A stretch of 37,292 nucleotides of DNA from an uncultured Clostridia bacterium (GCA_934101145.1 CAKOPZ010000013.1:1-37292), one strand, 5' to 3'; shown: positions 1 to 6,726, counted from the stretch's first letter. The notes: generated by a model from the sequence alone, not told the origin. Translations and numbers: made by a program.

Positions 1-815
1 CTTGCATCACTCATACTTGTTCCCCATGGTACATAATTATATGGTGCTACTCCTTTTTTACATACTACTGTTTGTGCTGTTGTAACTCCTTTTCTTAATG
101 CTGTATCATTTATTCCTGCTTCGAATCTTCCTATATAAAATCCCCCATATTTTAATACCTGTGCTCTCATTGTATTATATTCACTTGCTTCTGTTGAATA
201 TCCGCTTGCATATGGTTCTGAACAATTTGTTACATTGTCTCCACTTGCAGATGCATCTGTTGTTGGTTGTCCATTTGTATCAAAATTTGTTCTTTGTAAA
301 TCATCTTCGCTTGCCACAGGTATCCATACAAATTGATTTCCCATAGTTGTTCCTGATGCATTCATTGTATCATTTTGTTTATCTGATATAACTAGTCCTG
401 TATTTATATCTCCTCCTACATAGTAAAAACCATTTGGAAGTGGCACTGTTCCTCCATTTCCATCTGCTATTGGTGTTACTTGACTGCTTGTCCATGTTCC
501 AGGTTTTGTTACCGTTGTTCCTGCTACTGGCTTTGTTGGCGTATCACTTCCTCCACCTGAACCTCCACCATTTGTATCATACTCTGCCATTTCATTTAGT
601 ATTTTCTGCATTGCTGTATCTTCTGCTTTCACACTCTTTTCATATGACTCCTTTGCTTGTTTTGCCTTCCCTATTATTCCATTTTGTCCTAGCACTGCAT
701 TTATACTTACTGTTGCAAGTATTATCAGTACTACAATAGTAACAACCAACGCAATTAGCGTAATTCCATTTTCTCTTTTTATTCTTTTACACCCTGATAA
801 ATTTTTATTTATCAT
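1..815 (-). CDS. Pilin-like surface protein with FGE/C-type-lectin-like domain (partial, C-terminus outside window)
   Basis: Reading from ATG 815 with RBS AGGAGG 8 bases upstream, the frame stays open to base 1, so about 271 codons are seen and the end is missing. The N-terminus is a short basic leader followed by GITLIALVVTIVVLIILAT, the pattern of type IV prepilins and pseudopilins (cleavage after G, then a hydrophobic helix). A Gly/Ser linker (about residues 83-92) leads to a domain with FVWIPV and YGGFYIGRFEAG, the start of a formylglycine-generating-enzyme-like (FGE-sulfatase, C-type-lectin) fold. The same landmarks occur in the same order in the protein at 5786-6658. Probable role: a surface-displayed binding domain assembled or anchored through the pilin helix. 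The ligand is unknown. The prepilin leader is clear; the fold assignment is inference from short motifs. Confidence 0.7.
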   Translation of the reverse strand, partial: MINKNLSGCKRIKRENGITLIALVVTIVVLIILATVSINAVLGQNGIIGKAKQAKESYEKSVKAEDTAMQKILNEMAEYDTNGGGSGGGSDTPTKPVAGTTVTKPGTWTSSQVTPIADGNGGTVPLPNGFYYVGGDINTGLVISDKQNDTMNASGTTMGNQFVWIPVASEDDLQRTNFDTNGQPTTDASASGDNVTNCSEPYASGYSTEASEYNTMRAQVLKYGGFYIGRFEAGINDTALRKGVTTAQTVVCKKGVAPYNYVPWGTSMSDA

Positions 816-936
816 TTTTATCTGCCTCCTTCGTTTTTCTTACCTTCTTTTTTACATTTGTCTTATTTTCTACTGTTTTTACTTTTTTATTCACTTTTTT
901 ACTAACAGCTTTATTTTTATTCTCAAATATTGCCAT
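805..936 (-). CDS. Small lysine-rich 43-residue ORF overlapping the pilin-like gene start
   Basis: ATG at 936, preceded by GGGAG 9 bases upstream, opens 43 codons beginning MAIFENKNKAV and ending KEADKNDK. About 40 percent of the residues are lysine or arginine, and there is no membrane segment. The stop overlaps the pilin-like gene start by 11 bases, the geometry of translational coupling, and both lie behind the same promoter at 1039-1067. It could be a real small basic protein or a leader ORF that opens the downstream RBS. No family is recognised. Confidence 0.45.
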   Translation of the reverse strand: MAIFENKNKAVSKKVNKKVKTVENKTNVKKKVRKTKEADKNDK

Positions 937-1038
937 AATACATTACTCCCTTATCTTTATTTATCAGAGTAAATCTTTCATATTCCTTTTTCAATGTACT
1001 ATGGCTTTATTCTACTTTTTTGCTATCAGTTCTTCTAT

Positions 1039-1067
1039 ATTTTATCAATATGTCTTTTCATTGTCAA
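1039..1067 (-). promoter_or_regulatory. Sigma-A promoter for the 43-residue ORF and pilin-like gene
   Basis: On the minus strand TTGACA (1062-1067) and TAAAAT (1039-1044) are separated by 17 bases. This leaves a leader of roughly 95 bases before the ATG at 936. Confidence 0.65.
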
Positions 1068-1120
1068 TGAATTTTATCATTTTTAATGTGTTGTTTTTCT
1101 AAAAAAATATATAATTTCCT

Positions 1121-1441
1121 TTATCTACTTTTTTCTACAATATCAACTATGTCTGCAACATACTCTCCAATAATTGGAATATTAAGAGTTACAATTTTTT
1201 GTAAAATAATAACCAAAATAGCAGTAATCACAGTTACTCCAATACCTACTCCAACACCCTTTGCAATACCTGAACCAAGGCTTCTAAAAAATAACCTTCT
1301 TCTATCTCCGAGTATCTCAGATATATCAAGTATATGATTTTTTATCATTGCATCAGTAATATTATCAATCTTTTCATTAAGAAGTTTTAATAAAAAAACT
1401 GACTCATCTTTTTTCTTGTATCCTTTTATACTATTTTTCAT
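1121..1441 (-). CDS. DUF5665-like small membrane protein
   Basis: The protein has 106 residues from ATG 1441, which has AGGTGGAG 6 bases upstream; a GTG four codons earlier would leave that RBS inside the gene. The first half is charged and helical (KKDESVFLLKLLNEKIDNI). It is followed by GDRRRLFFRSLGSGIAKGVG and one Gly/Val/Ile-rich membrane helix (about residues 64-82). The arginine patch before a GxGxG-type membrane helix is what is seen in the DUF5665 family of clostridial proteins of unknown function. It lies about 50 bases after the rpmE terminator and has no obvious promoter, so it may be expressed by read-through. The function is unknown. Confidence 0.6.
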   Translation of the reverse strand: MKNSIKGYKKKDESVFLLKLLNEKIDNITDAMIKNHILDISEILGDRRRLFFRSLGSGIAKGVGVGIGVTVITAILVIILQKIVTLNIPIIGEYVADIVDIVEKSR

Positions 1442-1491
1442 AAAATTCTCCACCTTTATGAATATGTTGGATTTTTTAGAAAATTTTATAC

Positions 1492-1524
1492 AAAAAAATA
1501 AGATAGTTTTTTCACTATCTTATT
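1492..1524 (-). terminator. Intrinsic terminator of rpmE
   Basis: An 11-bp stem (1497-1507 with 1514-1524, AATAAGATAGT on the minus strand) with a 6-base loop is followed on the minus strand by a run of T. Confidence 0.85.
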
Positions 1525-1540
1525 CTCAAATTGCAATAAA

Positions 1541-1741
1541 TTATGCAATACCATATTTCTTTTTAAATTTATCTGCTCTACCACCAGTTGTCTCTCTTTT
1601 TAAGTTACCTGTCCAATATGGATGACATTTTGAACAAACATCAACTTTCATATCTTGTTTTGTTGAACCAACTTTCATAACATTTCCACATGCACAAGTA
1701 ATTGTTGTTTCTGTATAATTTGGATGTAATCCTTCTTTCAT
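1541..1741 (-). CDS. rpmE: 50S ribosomal protein L31 (zinc-binding form)
   Basis: The protein has 66 residues, the normal length for L31, a component of the large ribosomal subunit near the central protuberance. The opening MKEGLHPNY and a zinc ribbon made by C16, C18, C36 and C39 (CAC ... CSKC) mark the zinc-containing RpmE form rather than the cysteine-free RpmE2. The closing part, HPYWTGN followed by GGRADKFKKKYG, is typical. The start at 1741 has GGGAGAGGTG just upstream. It is flanked by a consensus promoter (1787-1815) and a strong terminator (1492-1524), so it is a single-gene unit. Confidence 0.97.
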   Translation of the reverse strand: MKEGLHPNYTETTITCACGNVMKVGSTKQDMKVDVCSKCHPYWTGNLKRETTGGRADKFKKKYGIA

Positions 1742-1786
1742 TTTGTATTCACCTCTCCCTTAACATAATAAAAAACACTGTATATT

Positions 1787-1815
1787 ATCATAACACATAT
1801 TTTTTCATTTTTCAA
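1787..1815 (-). promoter_or_regulatory. rpmE promoter
   Basis: On the minus strand TTGAAA (1810-1815) and TATGAT (1787-1792) lie 17 bases apart, 46 bases before the rpmE start. Confidence 0.7.
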
Positions 1816-1850
1816 GCTTTATTTTAAATATAATTAAAATGCTACAATCA

Positions 1851-2012
1851 CTACTTCATGGCATTTTTTAATTGCTGTTCTTTTACATATTGTGCAGAAC
1901 TTTCAAGTTCTTGCTTTAAAGATGATTTATGAACTAATTTATTTGTAATATTAAATAGACATGCAATAATTAAAACAAACAATAATACTTTTTTCCAAAT
2001 CTTTGCTATCAT
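1851..2012 (-). CDS. Small 53-residue single-pass membrane protein
   Basis: ATG 2012 has AAGGAG 8 bases upstream. The 53 codons begin MIAKIWKKVLLFVLIIACLF and end YVKEQQLKNAMK. A short basic segment precedes one hydrophobic helix (about residues 9-20), then a charged, probably helical tail. A cysteine sits at residue 18, but there is no convincing lipobox because no small residues surround it. A near-perfect promoter (2042-2069) drives it, suggesting high expression. It is too short for the usual length cut-off and can be missed by gene callers. The function is unknown. Confidence 0.6.
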   Translation of the reverse strand: MIAKIWKKVLLFVLIIACLFNITNKLVHKSSLKQELESSAQYVKEQQLKNAMK

Positions 2013-2041
2013 ATTTATTTCTCCTTCACTCGCATAACAAT

Positions 2042-2069
2042 ATTATACTATATTTTTCACATTTGTCAA
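2042..2069 (-). promoter_or_regulatory. Consensus sigma-A promoter of the 53-residue membrane protein
   Basis: On the minus strand TTGACA (2064-2069) and TATAAT (2042-2047) match consensus exactly, with a 16-base spacer, 30 bases before the start codon. Confidence 0.75.
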
Positions 2070-2090
2070 TGCTCTATCATCTATCTATGT

Positions 2091-2121
2091 GGAACTTTTT
2101 GAGTCCGTCCCAAAAAGTTCC
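2091..2121. repeat. Short palindromic repeat, GAGTCYGYCY-loop family (copy 1)
   Basis: A perfect 10-bp stem GGAACTTTTT / AAAAAGTTCC encloses the loop GAGTCCGTCCC. Two related copies, reading in the opposite orientation, lie at 20576-20607 and 20671-20701. They share the loop and most of the stem, and compensating changes keep the stem (GGAAC/GTTCC against GGTAC/GTACC). Confidence 0.7.
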
Positions 2122-2203
2122 GTTTTAATATTTTTTTATTTTTTTACATATTTTTTGAAATTTTGCAAAAAATATTAGAAAATATGAAAGGAATGAATTT
2201 TAT

Positions 2204-2848
2204 ATGAAAAACAAATGGATAGTTTGGATTATTATTTTAATTATACTTATTGCTTTAGGATTTTTAGCATTCAAATGGTTTAATGAGTCAAATGTTCCAA
2301 ATGATAATGGAAGTGGATATCAGGCAACAAAAACTCTTGCGGAAAATCAAAACTATGTAAATATAAATGCCGTTAAAGAGCCTACTGTTGTAGAATCAGA
2401 ATTATATACTTTTTCTACCCCTATCAAAACTTCTGATGATAACAGATTAACAAACATAAAAATTACTTGTTCAAGAATAAATAATACCACTGTAAAGGCA
2501 AATGAGGAATTTTCATTTTGTGATGTAGTTGGAAAACCTACTTCCAAAGATGGATATAAACCTGCCGATGCATTTGGAAAAGATAACAAAATTATAAAAG
2601 CAATCGGTGGCGGTAACTGTCAAGTAAGTACCACCGTTTACAATGCTGCACTTGGTGTAAAAGGTCTTAAAATTACAGAAAGACATGAACATGATAGAGA
2701 TGTTGCTTATATAAAAGATGGAAAAGATGCGACTATTGCATATGATTATCTTGATTTAAAATTCAAAAACACAAATAATTTTGACATTAAATTATATTCA
2801 TATGTAAAAAATAAAAAAGTATATGTAAAAATTAATAAATTAGCATAA
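2204..2848 (+). CDS. Membrane-anchored VanW-family protein
   Basis: The protein has 214 residues from ATG 2204, with AAAGGA upstream. One N-terminal membrane helix (about residues 5-24) anchors an extracellular domain. The VanW core is visible as FSFCDVVGKPT, GGGNCQVSTTVYNAAL, ITERHEHDRDVAYI, DATIAYDYLDLKFKN and a closing beta segment. VanW occurs in some vancomycin-resistance clusters but is widespread in Clostridia outside them, and its biochemical role is not established. No van ligase or dehydrogenase is nearby, so resistance should not be inferred. It is the only plus-strand gene in the first 20 kb and ends before an inverted repeat (2875-2901) facing the DD-carboxypeptidase gene. Confidence 0.88.
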   Translation: MKNKWIVWIIILIILIALGFLAFKWFNESNVPNDNGSGYQATKTLAENQNYVNINAVKEPTVVESELYTFSTPIKTSDDNRLTNIKITCSRINNTTVKANEEFSFCDVVGKPTSKDGYKPADAFGKDNKIIKAIGGGNCQVSTTVYNAALGVKGLKITERHEHDRDVAYIKDGKDATIAYDYLDLKFKNTNNFDIKLYSYVKNKKVYVKINKLA

Positions 2849-2874
2849 AAGTTACTCTTAAATCTATACAACTA

Positions 2875-2901
2875 ATAGTGGAGCACAATATGCTCCACTA
2901 T
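2875..2901. terminator. Inverted repeat between convergent genes
   Basis: An 11-bp perfect stem ATAGTGGAGCA / TGCTCCACTAT with a 5-base loop lies 27 bases after the VanW-like gene. It is followed by AAAAAG rather than a T run, so termination is plausible but not textbook. Confidence 0.5.
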
Positions 2902-3045
2902 AAAAAGTTTAATTGCCATTTTTTTACTTTATAGAAAAATTCTTACATATCTATACTTTATCTCATCATGCAGAACCATTTTCTATAAATAAAGCTTAAA
3001 ATATTTGAAAAGGTCTTTTTATCAATTTTTCTGTCAGATACAATA

Positions 3046-4212
3046 TTACTCTTTCCTATTTCTTTTCCGTTCAAGTTTAAATACTATTTCTCCAAGTTTT
3101 TGACCTTCTTGTATTGGTGCTGATATATTTTCGTTTAGTTCTACCGTTTGCTCCACATCTTTATCTTGACCTTTTTTTAGTAAAAGTCCTACATCCTTTT
3201 CCACAATCAAATTCAGATTTTCCTCTACTCCTTTTGTTACATCTACACTTTTTAGTACATCACCTTTTTTAACAAGTTGCTTATATTCGTAATTGCTAAA
3301 TCCATAATCCAATAATTTTTGTGCTTCTGCAAATCGTATTTTTGTTGTTGGCGCTTTCATTATTACTGCAATAAGTGATAAATTATCTCTTGTAGCACTT
3401 GCAGACAAATTGTATAATGCGACTGATGTAGATCCTGTTTTTAATCCTGTTGCTCCTTTATAATTTCTAATTAATTTATTTGTATTTACAAGTGATGATT
3501 TTCCATCTCTTAAGCTATCCATCCAAATTGTTGTATATTTTGTAATATTTGGATGATTATTAAGTAGCTCTCTTGACATTAATGCTATATCATATGGAGA
3601 TGTGACATGACCATCTTCATCTATTCCATGACAGTTTTTAAATGTTGTATCATTCATTCCTAGTTCTTTTGCTCTTTCATTCATTTTTGCAACAAATGCT
3701 TCTTGGCTTCCACATAAATAATTTGCCATTGCAACAGTGCAGTCATTTGCAGAAACAACACAAATTGCCTTAAGCATTTCGTCCACTGTTAGCTCTTCTC
3801 TTACATCAAGCCATATTTGTGAGCCTCCCATTGCTGCTGCATCCTCTGTACATGGTACTTTATCAGTTAGTGCGATCTTTCCCGAATCAACGGCCTCCAT
3901 TATAAGTAAGATACTCATTACCTTTGTGACACTAGCTGGTCTTAATTTCTCATGCATATTATGTTCGTACAAAACTTGGCCACTATGTTGTTCAATTAAA
4001 ATTGTACCACCAGATTCTAGTTTTAAATCATTTTGAGTATTTGCAGTAGTTTCAGTCGTATTCAAATTGGCACTTGTTTGTTTTGTTATTGATTTTGATT
4101 GATTTGACCAAACATATGTAGTTTCATCTGTTGCAAATACCACAGAAAACATAAATATAGTTAGTGCAATTAATACACTACTTATTATTTTTATATATTT
4201 TTTATTTTGCAT
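3046..4212 (-). CDS. D-alanyl-D-alanine carboxypeptidase (PBP5/DacF family)
   Basis: The protein has 388 residues from ATG 4212, with AGGAGG upstream. A signal peptide (about residues 1-28) precedes a Ser/Thr-rich linker and a penicillin-binding transpeptidase-like domain. All three active-site motifs are present: SVTK (94-97), SAN (154-156) and KTG (258-260). The C-terminal part (about 290-388) matches the beta-rich PBP5 C-terminal domain and ends in a basic tail (KLERKRNRKE). The family removes the terminal D-Ala from peptidoglycan stem peptides, limiting cross-linking. It lies 57 bases after ytfJ on the same strand, which fits the spore-cortex role of DacF-type enzymes, but a vegetative role cannot be excluded. 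Confidence 0.93.
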   Translation of the reverse strand: MQNKKYIKIISSVLIALTIFMFSVVFATDETTYVWSNQSKSITKQTSANLNTTETTANTQNDLKLESGGTILIEQHSGQVLYEHNMHEKLRPASVTKVMSILLIMEAVDSGKIALTDKVPCTEDAAAMGGSQIWLDVREELTVDEMLKAICVVSANDCTVAMANYLCGSQEAFVAKMNERAKELGMNDTTFKNCHGIDEDGHVTSPYDIALMSRELLNNHPNITKYTTIWMDSLRDGKSSLVNTNKLIRNYKGATGLKTGSTSVALYNLSASATRDNLSLIAVIMKAPTTKIRFAEAQKLLDYGFSNYEYKQLVKKGDVLKSVDVTKGVEENLNLIVEKDVGLLLKKGQDKDVEQTVELNENISAPIQEGQKLGEIVFKLERKRNRKE

Positions 4213-4269
4213 AAATAAATACCTCCTACTTATATTATCAAATATATTCGGAAGTATTTTTATTATACA

Positions 4270-4893
4270 TTAAATTTCATCATTTCCATCATCTAACTCA
4301 TCACCAGATTCATCATATTCAAATTCATATGGTTCATGTGTAGGACGTTGCATTCTACTTCTTCTTGGATGAATTTTATTTATATTTTGCACCGTTTCTG
4401 CTAAATTATCTATAGTTTCTTTTGCTTCTTTTCTTTCTCTTTCAGCTTTTTTCATCTCTTCCTTTTTTTCTTCTTTCTTATTTTGCATTGATTTATTTAA
4501 ATAATTATTTGTCTTCTCCATCAAATCTGGAACATAATCAAGTAGTCTATCTATTGCAGATGAATGGCATATTGGAAGTAATTTTACGTTATTAGGTTGA
4601 ACTACTAAAAATGCAACTGGAGATATGCTAACTCCTGCTCCAGAACCTCCTCCAAATGGAAGTCTGTACTGCACTTGTTCTTCCTTTTCTCTTTTACTGT
4701 ATTCATCAATTGTCTCTCCCTTAAATTCGCTTCCTCCTGCTGCAAATCCAAATCCTACCTTTGATATAGGAATAATTATAACATTGTTACTGGTTTCTAT
4801 TGGCTCTCCTATAATAGTATTTACATCTACCATGTCCTGAATACTATTCATAGCTGTAATCATAAGCCCTTCTATTGGATGTTCGTTGTTCAT
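4270..4893 (-). CDS. ytfJ: Spore protein YtfJ (GerW family)
   Basis: The protein has 207 residues from ATG 4893, with GGAGAGG upstream. The N-terminal 120 residues carry the GerW/YtfJ signature: MITAMNSIQDMVDVNTIIG, then PISKVGFGFAAGGSEF, GGGSGAGVSISPVAFLVV and YVPDLMEK. Known members are about 150 residues. Here a highly charged Lys/Glu helix and an acidic tail (residues 130-207) extend it. In Bacillus, YtfJ is made in the forespore and affects germination of spores. The 5' end overlaps the DUF2953 gene by 50 bases, a common clostridial arrangement, so the two are translationally linked. Confidence 0.93.
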   Translation of the reverse strand: MNNEHPIEGLMITAMNSIQDMVDVNTIIGEPIETSNNVIIIPISKVGFGFAAGGSEFKGETIDEYSKREKEEQVQYRLPFGGGSGAGVSISPVAFLVVQPNNVKLLPICHSSAIDRLLDYVPDLMEKTNNYLNKSMQNKKEEKKEEMKKAERERKEAKETIDNLAETVQNINKIHPRRSRMQRPTHEPYEFEYDESGDELDDGNDEI

Positions 4894-5485
4894 GATTTTC
4901 TCCTCTCCTTTTCTTTATAAAATAATATATCATATTGATAATATGTACCATTTTTATCTCAAATATACAATTTAGTTTAATTTTGTATATATTTTGATTT
5001 AAATATAATGGTTCAATTTTATAATAACATTTATTTTCTCTGCCAATCTTCGTTATATGTGGCAATAAAATTGATATTGCACTACACAAAATAGCTACCA
5101 CATAACTTGTTGCAAGTACATCTACAAATCCTATTTTCCCTTCAAAATTAAGATACGTTAGCTTAGGATATATAATTTTCATTTGTTTTATATCTTTTAA
5201 TTTAAAGTCTTTTTCTAGTTTTTTTATCTTGTTTTTATCAATTTTAATTTTAGCTTTTATTTTTTCTAATTTTTCTTTGTCAATTTTTAACTTTAGCCAT
5301 GTTATTTTCCCAAAAAATTTTAATAAAAAAATAATTTTAAAATTATTTTTTAGTTTTGTATTTTCACTTGTTATATTACTAATATTTATATTTTGCACCT
5401 TTATTTCTAAGGTTGATGAAATTATCAAAAATGATATTAATGCTATTAAAACAATAATAATACCAAAAATAAAAACTAATACCAT
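4844..5485 (-). CDS. DUF2953 domain membrane protein
   Basis: ATG 5485 has AAAGGAGG 6 bases upstream. A longer reading from 5527 would bury that RBS, so 213 residues are annotated. An N-terminal membrane helix (MVLVFIFGIIIVLIALISFL) is followed by a lysine-rich stretch, a short hydrophobic stretch (VLATSYVVAILCSAISILLP) and a beta-like C-terminal region. This organisation and its position directly before ytfJ fit DUF2953, a family linked to sporulation loci. The last 16 codons overlap ytfJ in another frame and encode RTSNRRAYDYSYE. No enzymatic motif is seen. Confidence 0.7.
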   Translation of the reverse strand: MVLVFIFGIIIVLIALISFLIISSTLEIKVQNINISNITSENTKLKNNFKIIFLLKFFGKITWLKLKIDKEKLEKIKAKIKIDKNKIKKLEKDFKLKDIKQMKIIYPKLTYLNFEGKIGFVDVLATSYVVAILCSAISILLPHITKIGRENKCYYKIEPLYLNQNIYKIKLNCIFEIKMVHIINMIYYFIKKRRGENHEQRTSNRRAYDYSYE

Positions 5486-5578
5486 ATATAACCTCCTTTT
5501 GAAGTTATTTGATATTAGTTTTTCCATTTTTTCTCATTTTAAACATATTATTAAATATAACTTATATTTTTATTTGAC

Positions 5579-5710
5579 CAAAGCGATGTAAGTCACATTT
5601 AATTCCCACCGATTTGATTTTTCAATGAAAAGGAAAAAATCTCAAAAGCAATAACGATTGTATCTTTATTATATACTAGGAAATGAATTTTTTTCTAGTA
5701 TATAATAAAG
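5579..5710. repeat. Dispersed structured repeat, about 130 bp (copy A)
   Basis: This intergenic block aligns over its whole length with 10957-11093. Shared blocks in order: CAAAGCGA, CGATTTGA, TTTTC-AT-AAAA, AAAATCT, GATTGTA, TACTAGGAAATGAA and AGTATAT. It ends in an 11-bp perfect stem (5669-5679 with 5695-5705, TTATATACTAG). It contains no ORF and no RNA family I can name. Confidence 0.65.
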
Positions 5711-5735
5711 GACTTTGAAATTTCAAAGTCCTTTA
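5706..5735 (-). terminator. 30-bp perfect palindrome, probable terminator of the FGE-like gene
   Basis: TAAAGGACTTTGAAA and its exact reverse complement are directly adjacent. The palindrome lies 50 bases after the stop of the gene at 5786-6658 and overlaps the end of repeat copy A by 5 bases. The following minus-strand bases, TTATATA, make a weak U tract. Confidence 0.55.
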
Positions 5736-5748
5736 TCTTGCTTGTGTT

Positions 5749-5774
5749 GAATCGAAAGCAAAAGCTTTAGATTC
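5749..5774 (-). other. Tetraloop hairpin just after the FGE-like gene (DGR-type stem-loop candidate)
   Basis: GAATCTAAAGC and GCTTTCGATTC on the minus strand pair with one mismatch around a TTTT loop. The hairpin sits 11 bases downstream of the stop codon at 5786. Diversity-generating retroelements often carry a short tetraloop inverted repeat just downstream of the variable region. Confidence 0.5.
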
Positions 5775-5785
5775 TTGAATTTTTC

Positions 5786-6658
5786 TTACTTCAGGAAGAG
5801 GGCGATTCGGAACCCAACGTTATGCTTTTTCTGGTGATTGCTGCTGTACCTCTGCGCAACACATGCTCTCTCCCATTTGTTGCAGCAGACTTGACCACGC
5901 AGTGTATAGTTTCCATCGGGATCAGTCTCCTGAGTCCACTCCATAACGTTGCCTGCAAGGTCATAAATATTATTGGCCTTCCATGTCGAACTTTTTCCGG
6001 TATTAAATACCTTCGGCTTAGTCAATCCACAGTAGCCAATATTACCCCAATTCGAGGAATCTTTTGCTACCTCAGTATACGACTTGTCTCCAGACTGAAC
6101 CAGCCATTCAAGTACAGAATCATACTCCGCACCAAAAGGCAGATGGCTTCTAATGTCTTTGCTCTTTTCAAACGTGCGAGCAATTTTCACCGCATCTTCG
6201 CCAGAAATTTTAGTCCAGGGCTTTTCTCCTTCTACTGACTGAGGCTTACCTGTCTTCATATTCTTGGAAATATTGTAAGCGGAGATATAAAATCCCCCAT
6301 ACTTCTTTACGCTTTCGCACTGAAGCCGCAACTCGCGCGACATACGCTCGTAAAAGCCACTCTCAGTAAAGTCTCCTGCCATATAATTTCTACGACCAAA
6401 CTTCTGGTTAAAGGAATGAGCATCAAGTGTTCCGTTCGGAATTAACACTCCAACAGGTACCCAAACAAAATGGCTTCCATCCTCAAATCTCTCGATAACA
6501 AAGCCATTGTTCCATTCACCCTTAATGTGGTTATAACCCTCAGGTACAGGCGGATGCATGTACTTTTTGCTTTCAAACACCCTGCCAATCCACTCAATCA
6601 ACTCTTTGTCAAATCCTGCGAATCTTTTAAGATTCAACACTCTGTTTAACCGTTTCAT
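5786..6658 (-). CDS. FGE-sulfatase/C-type-lectin-fold protein, possible DGR variable protein
   Basis: The protein has 290 residues from ATG 6658, with AAGGAGG 6 bases upstream. There is no signal peptide. Landmarks of the formylglycine-generating-enzyme-like fold are HFVWVPVG (63-70), YGGFYISAYNIS (120-131), NIYDLAGNVMEWTQE (230-244), YTLRG (251-255) and the closing VGFRIAL (281-287). The stretch 254-284 is Cys/Gln/Lys/Ser-rich and coded largely by NNC codons (GTC, TGC, TGC, AAC, TAC, AGC, AGC, CAC, AAC). This resembles the adenine-mutagenised region of DGR target proteins, which use this fold. Composition differs sharply from the neighbours: 31 of 60 bases are G or C at 5881-5940, against 14 of 60 at 7201-7260 in scpA. 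The gene has its own promoter and probably arrived by transfer. True FGE catalysis is not supported. A binding role is inference. Confidence 0.75.
   Translation of the reverse strand: MKRLNRVLNLKRFAGFDKELIEWIGRVFESKKYMHPPVPEGYNHIKGEWNNGFVIERFEDGSHFVWVPVGVLIPNGTLDAHSFNQKFGRRNYMAGDFTESGFYERMSRELRLQCESVKKYGGFYISAYNISKNMKTGKPQSVEGEKPWTKISGEDAVKIARTFEKSKDIRSHLPFGAEYDSVLEWLVQSGDKSYTEVAKDSSNWGNIGYCGLTKPKVFNTGKSSTWKANNIYDLAGNVMEWTQETDPDGNYTLRGQVCCNKWERACVAQRYSSNHQKKHNVGFRIALFLK
5807..5899 (-). other. Candidate DGR variable region (VR)
   Basis: Codons 254-284 of the FGE-like gene lie between the conserved LRG and GFR landmarks. Nine of the 31 codons have the NNC form expected when AAC codons of a template repeat are randomised at adenines. 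The minus-strand end GGGTTCCGAATCGCCC is GC-rich, as expected for the homing-initiation segment. No template repeat, avd or reverse-transcriptase gene is present in the window. Confidence 0.4.
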
Positions 6659-6726
6659 ATCGTGCCTCCTTAATTGCGTAATTCGTAAACGGTTTTGTTA
6701 ATAAATAGGCTTATGCCTGTAAATTA

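Noticed and set aside
98..739. Plus-strand ORFs opposite the pilin-like gene
   Set aside because: Leu/His-rich translations typical of antisense reading of an AT-rich gene. The minus strand has a prepilin leader, RBS and promoter.
2204..2848. Vancomycin resistance
   Set aside because: VanW-like proteins are common in Clostridia. No vanHAX-type genes or vanRS regulators are present.
5579..5710. Named riboswitch in the repeat region
   Set aside because: No core of a riboswitch family I know could be matched, and the two copies sit next to unrelated genes.
5786..6658. Active formylglycine-generating enzyme
   Set aside because: No sulfatase or maturation genes are nearby, and conservation is limited to the fold landmarks. 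A binding or DGR-target role fits better.
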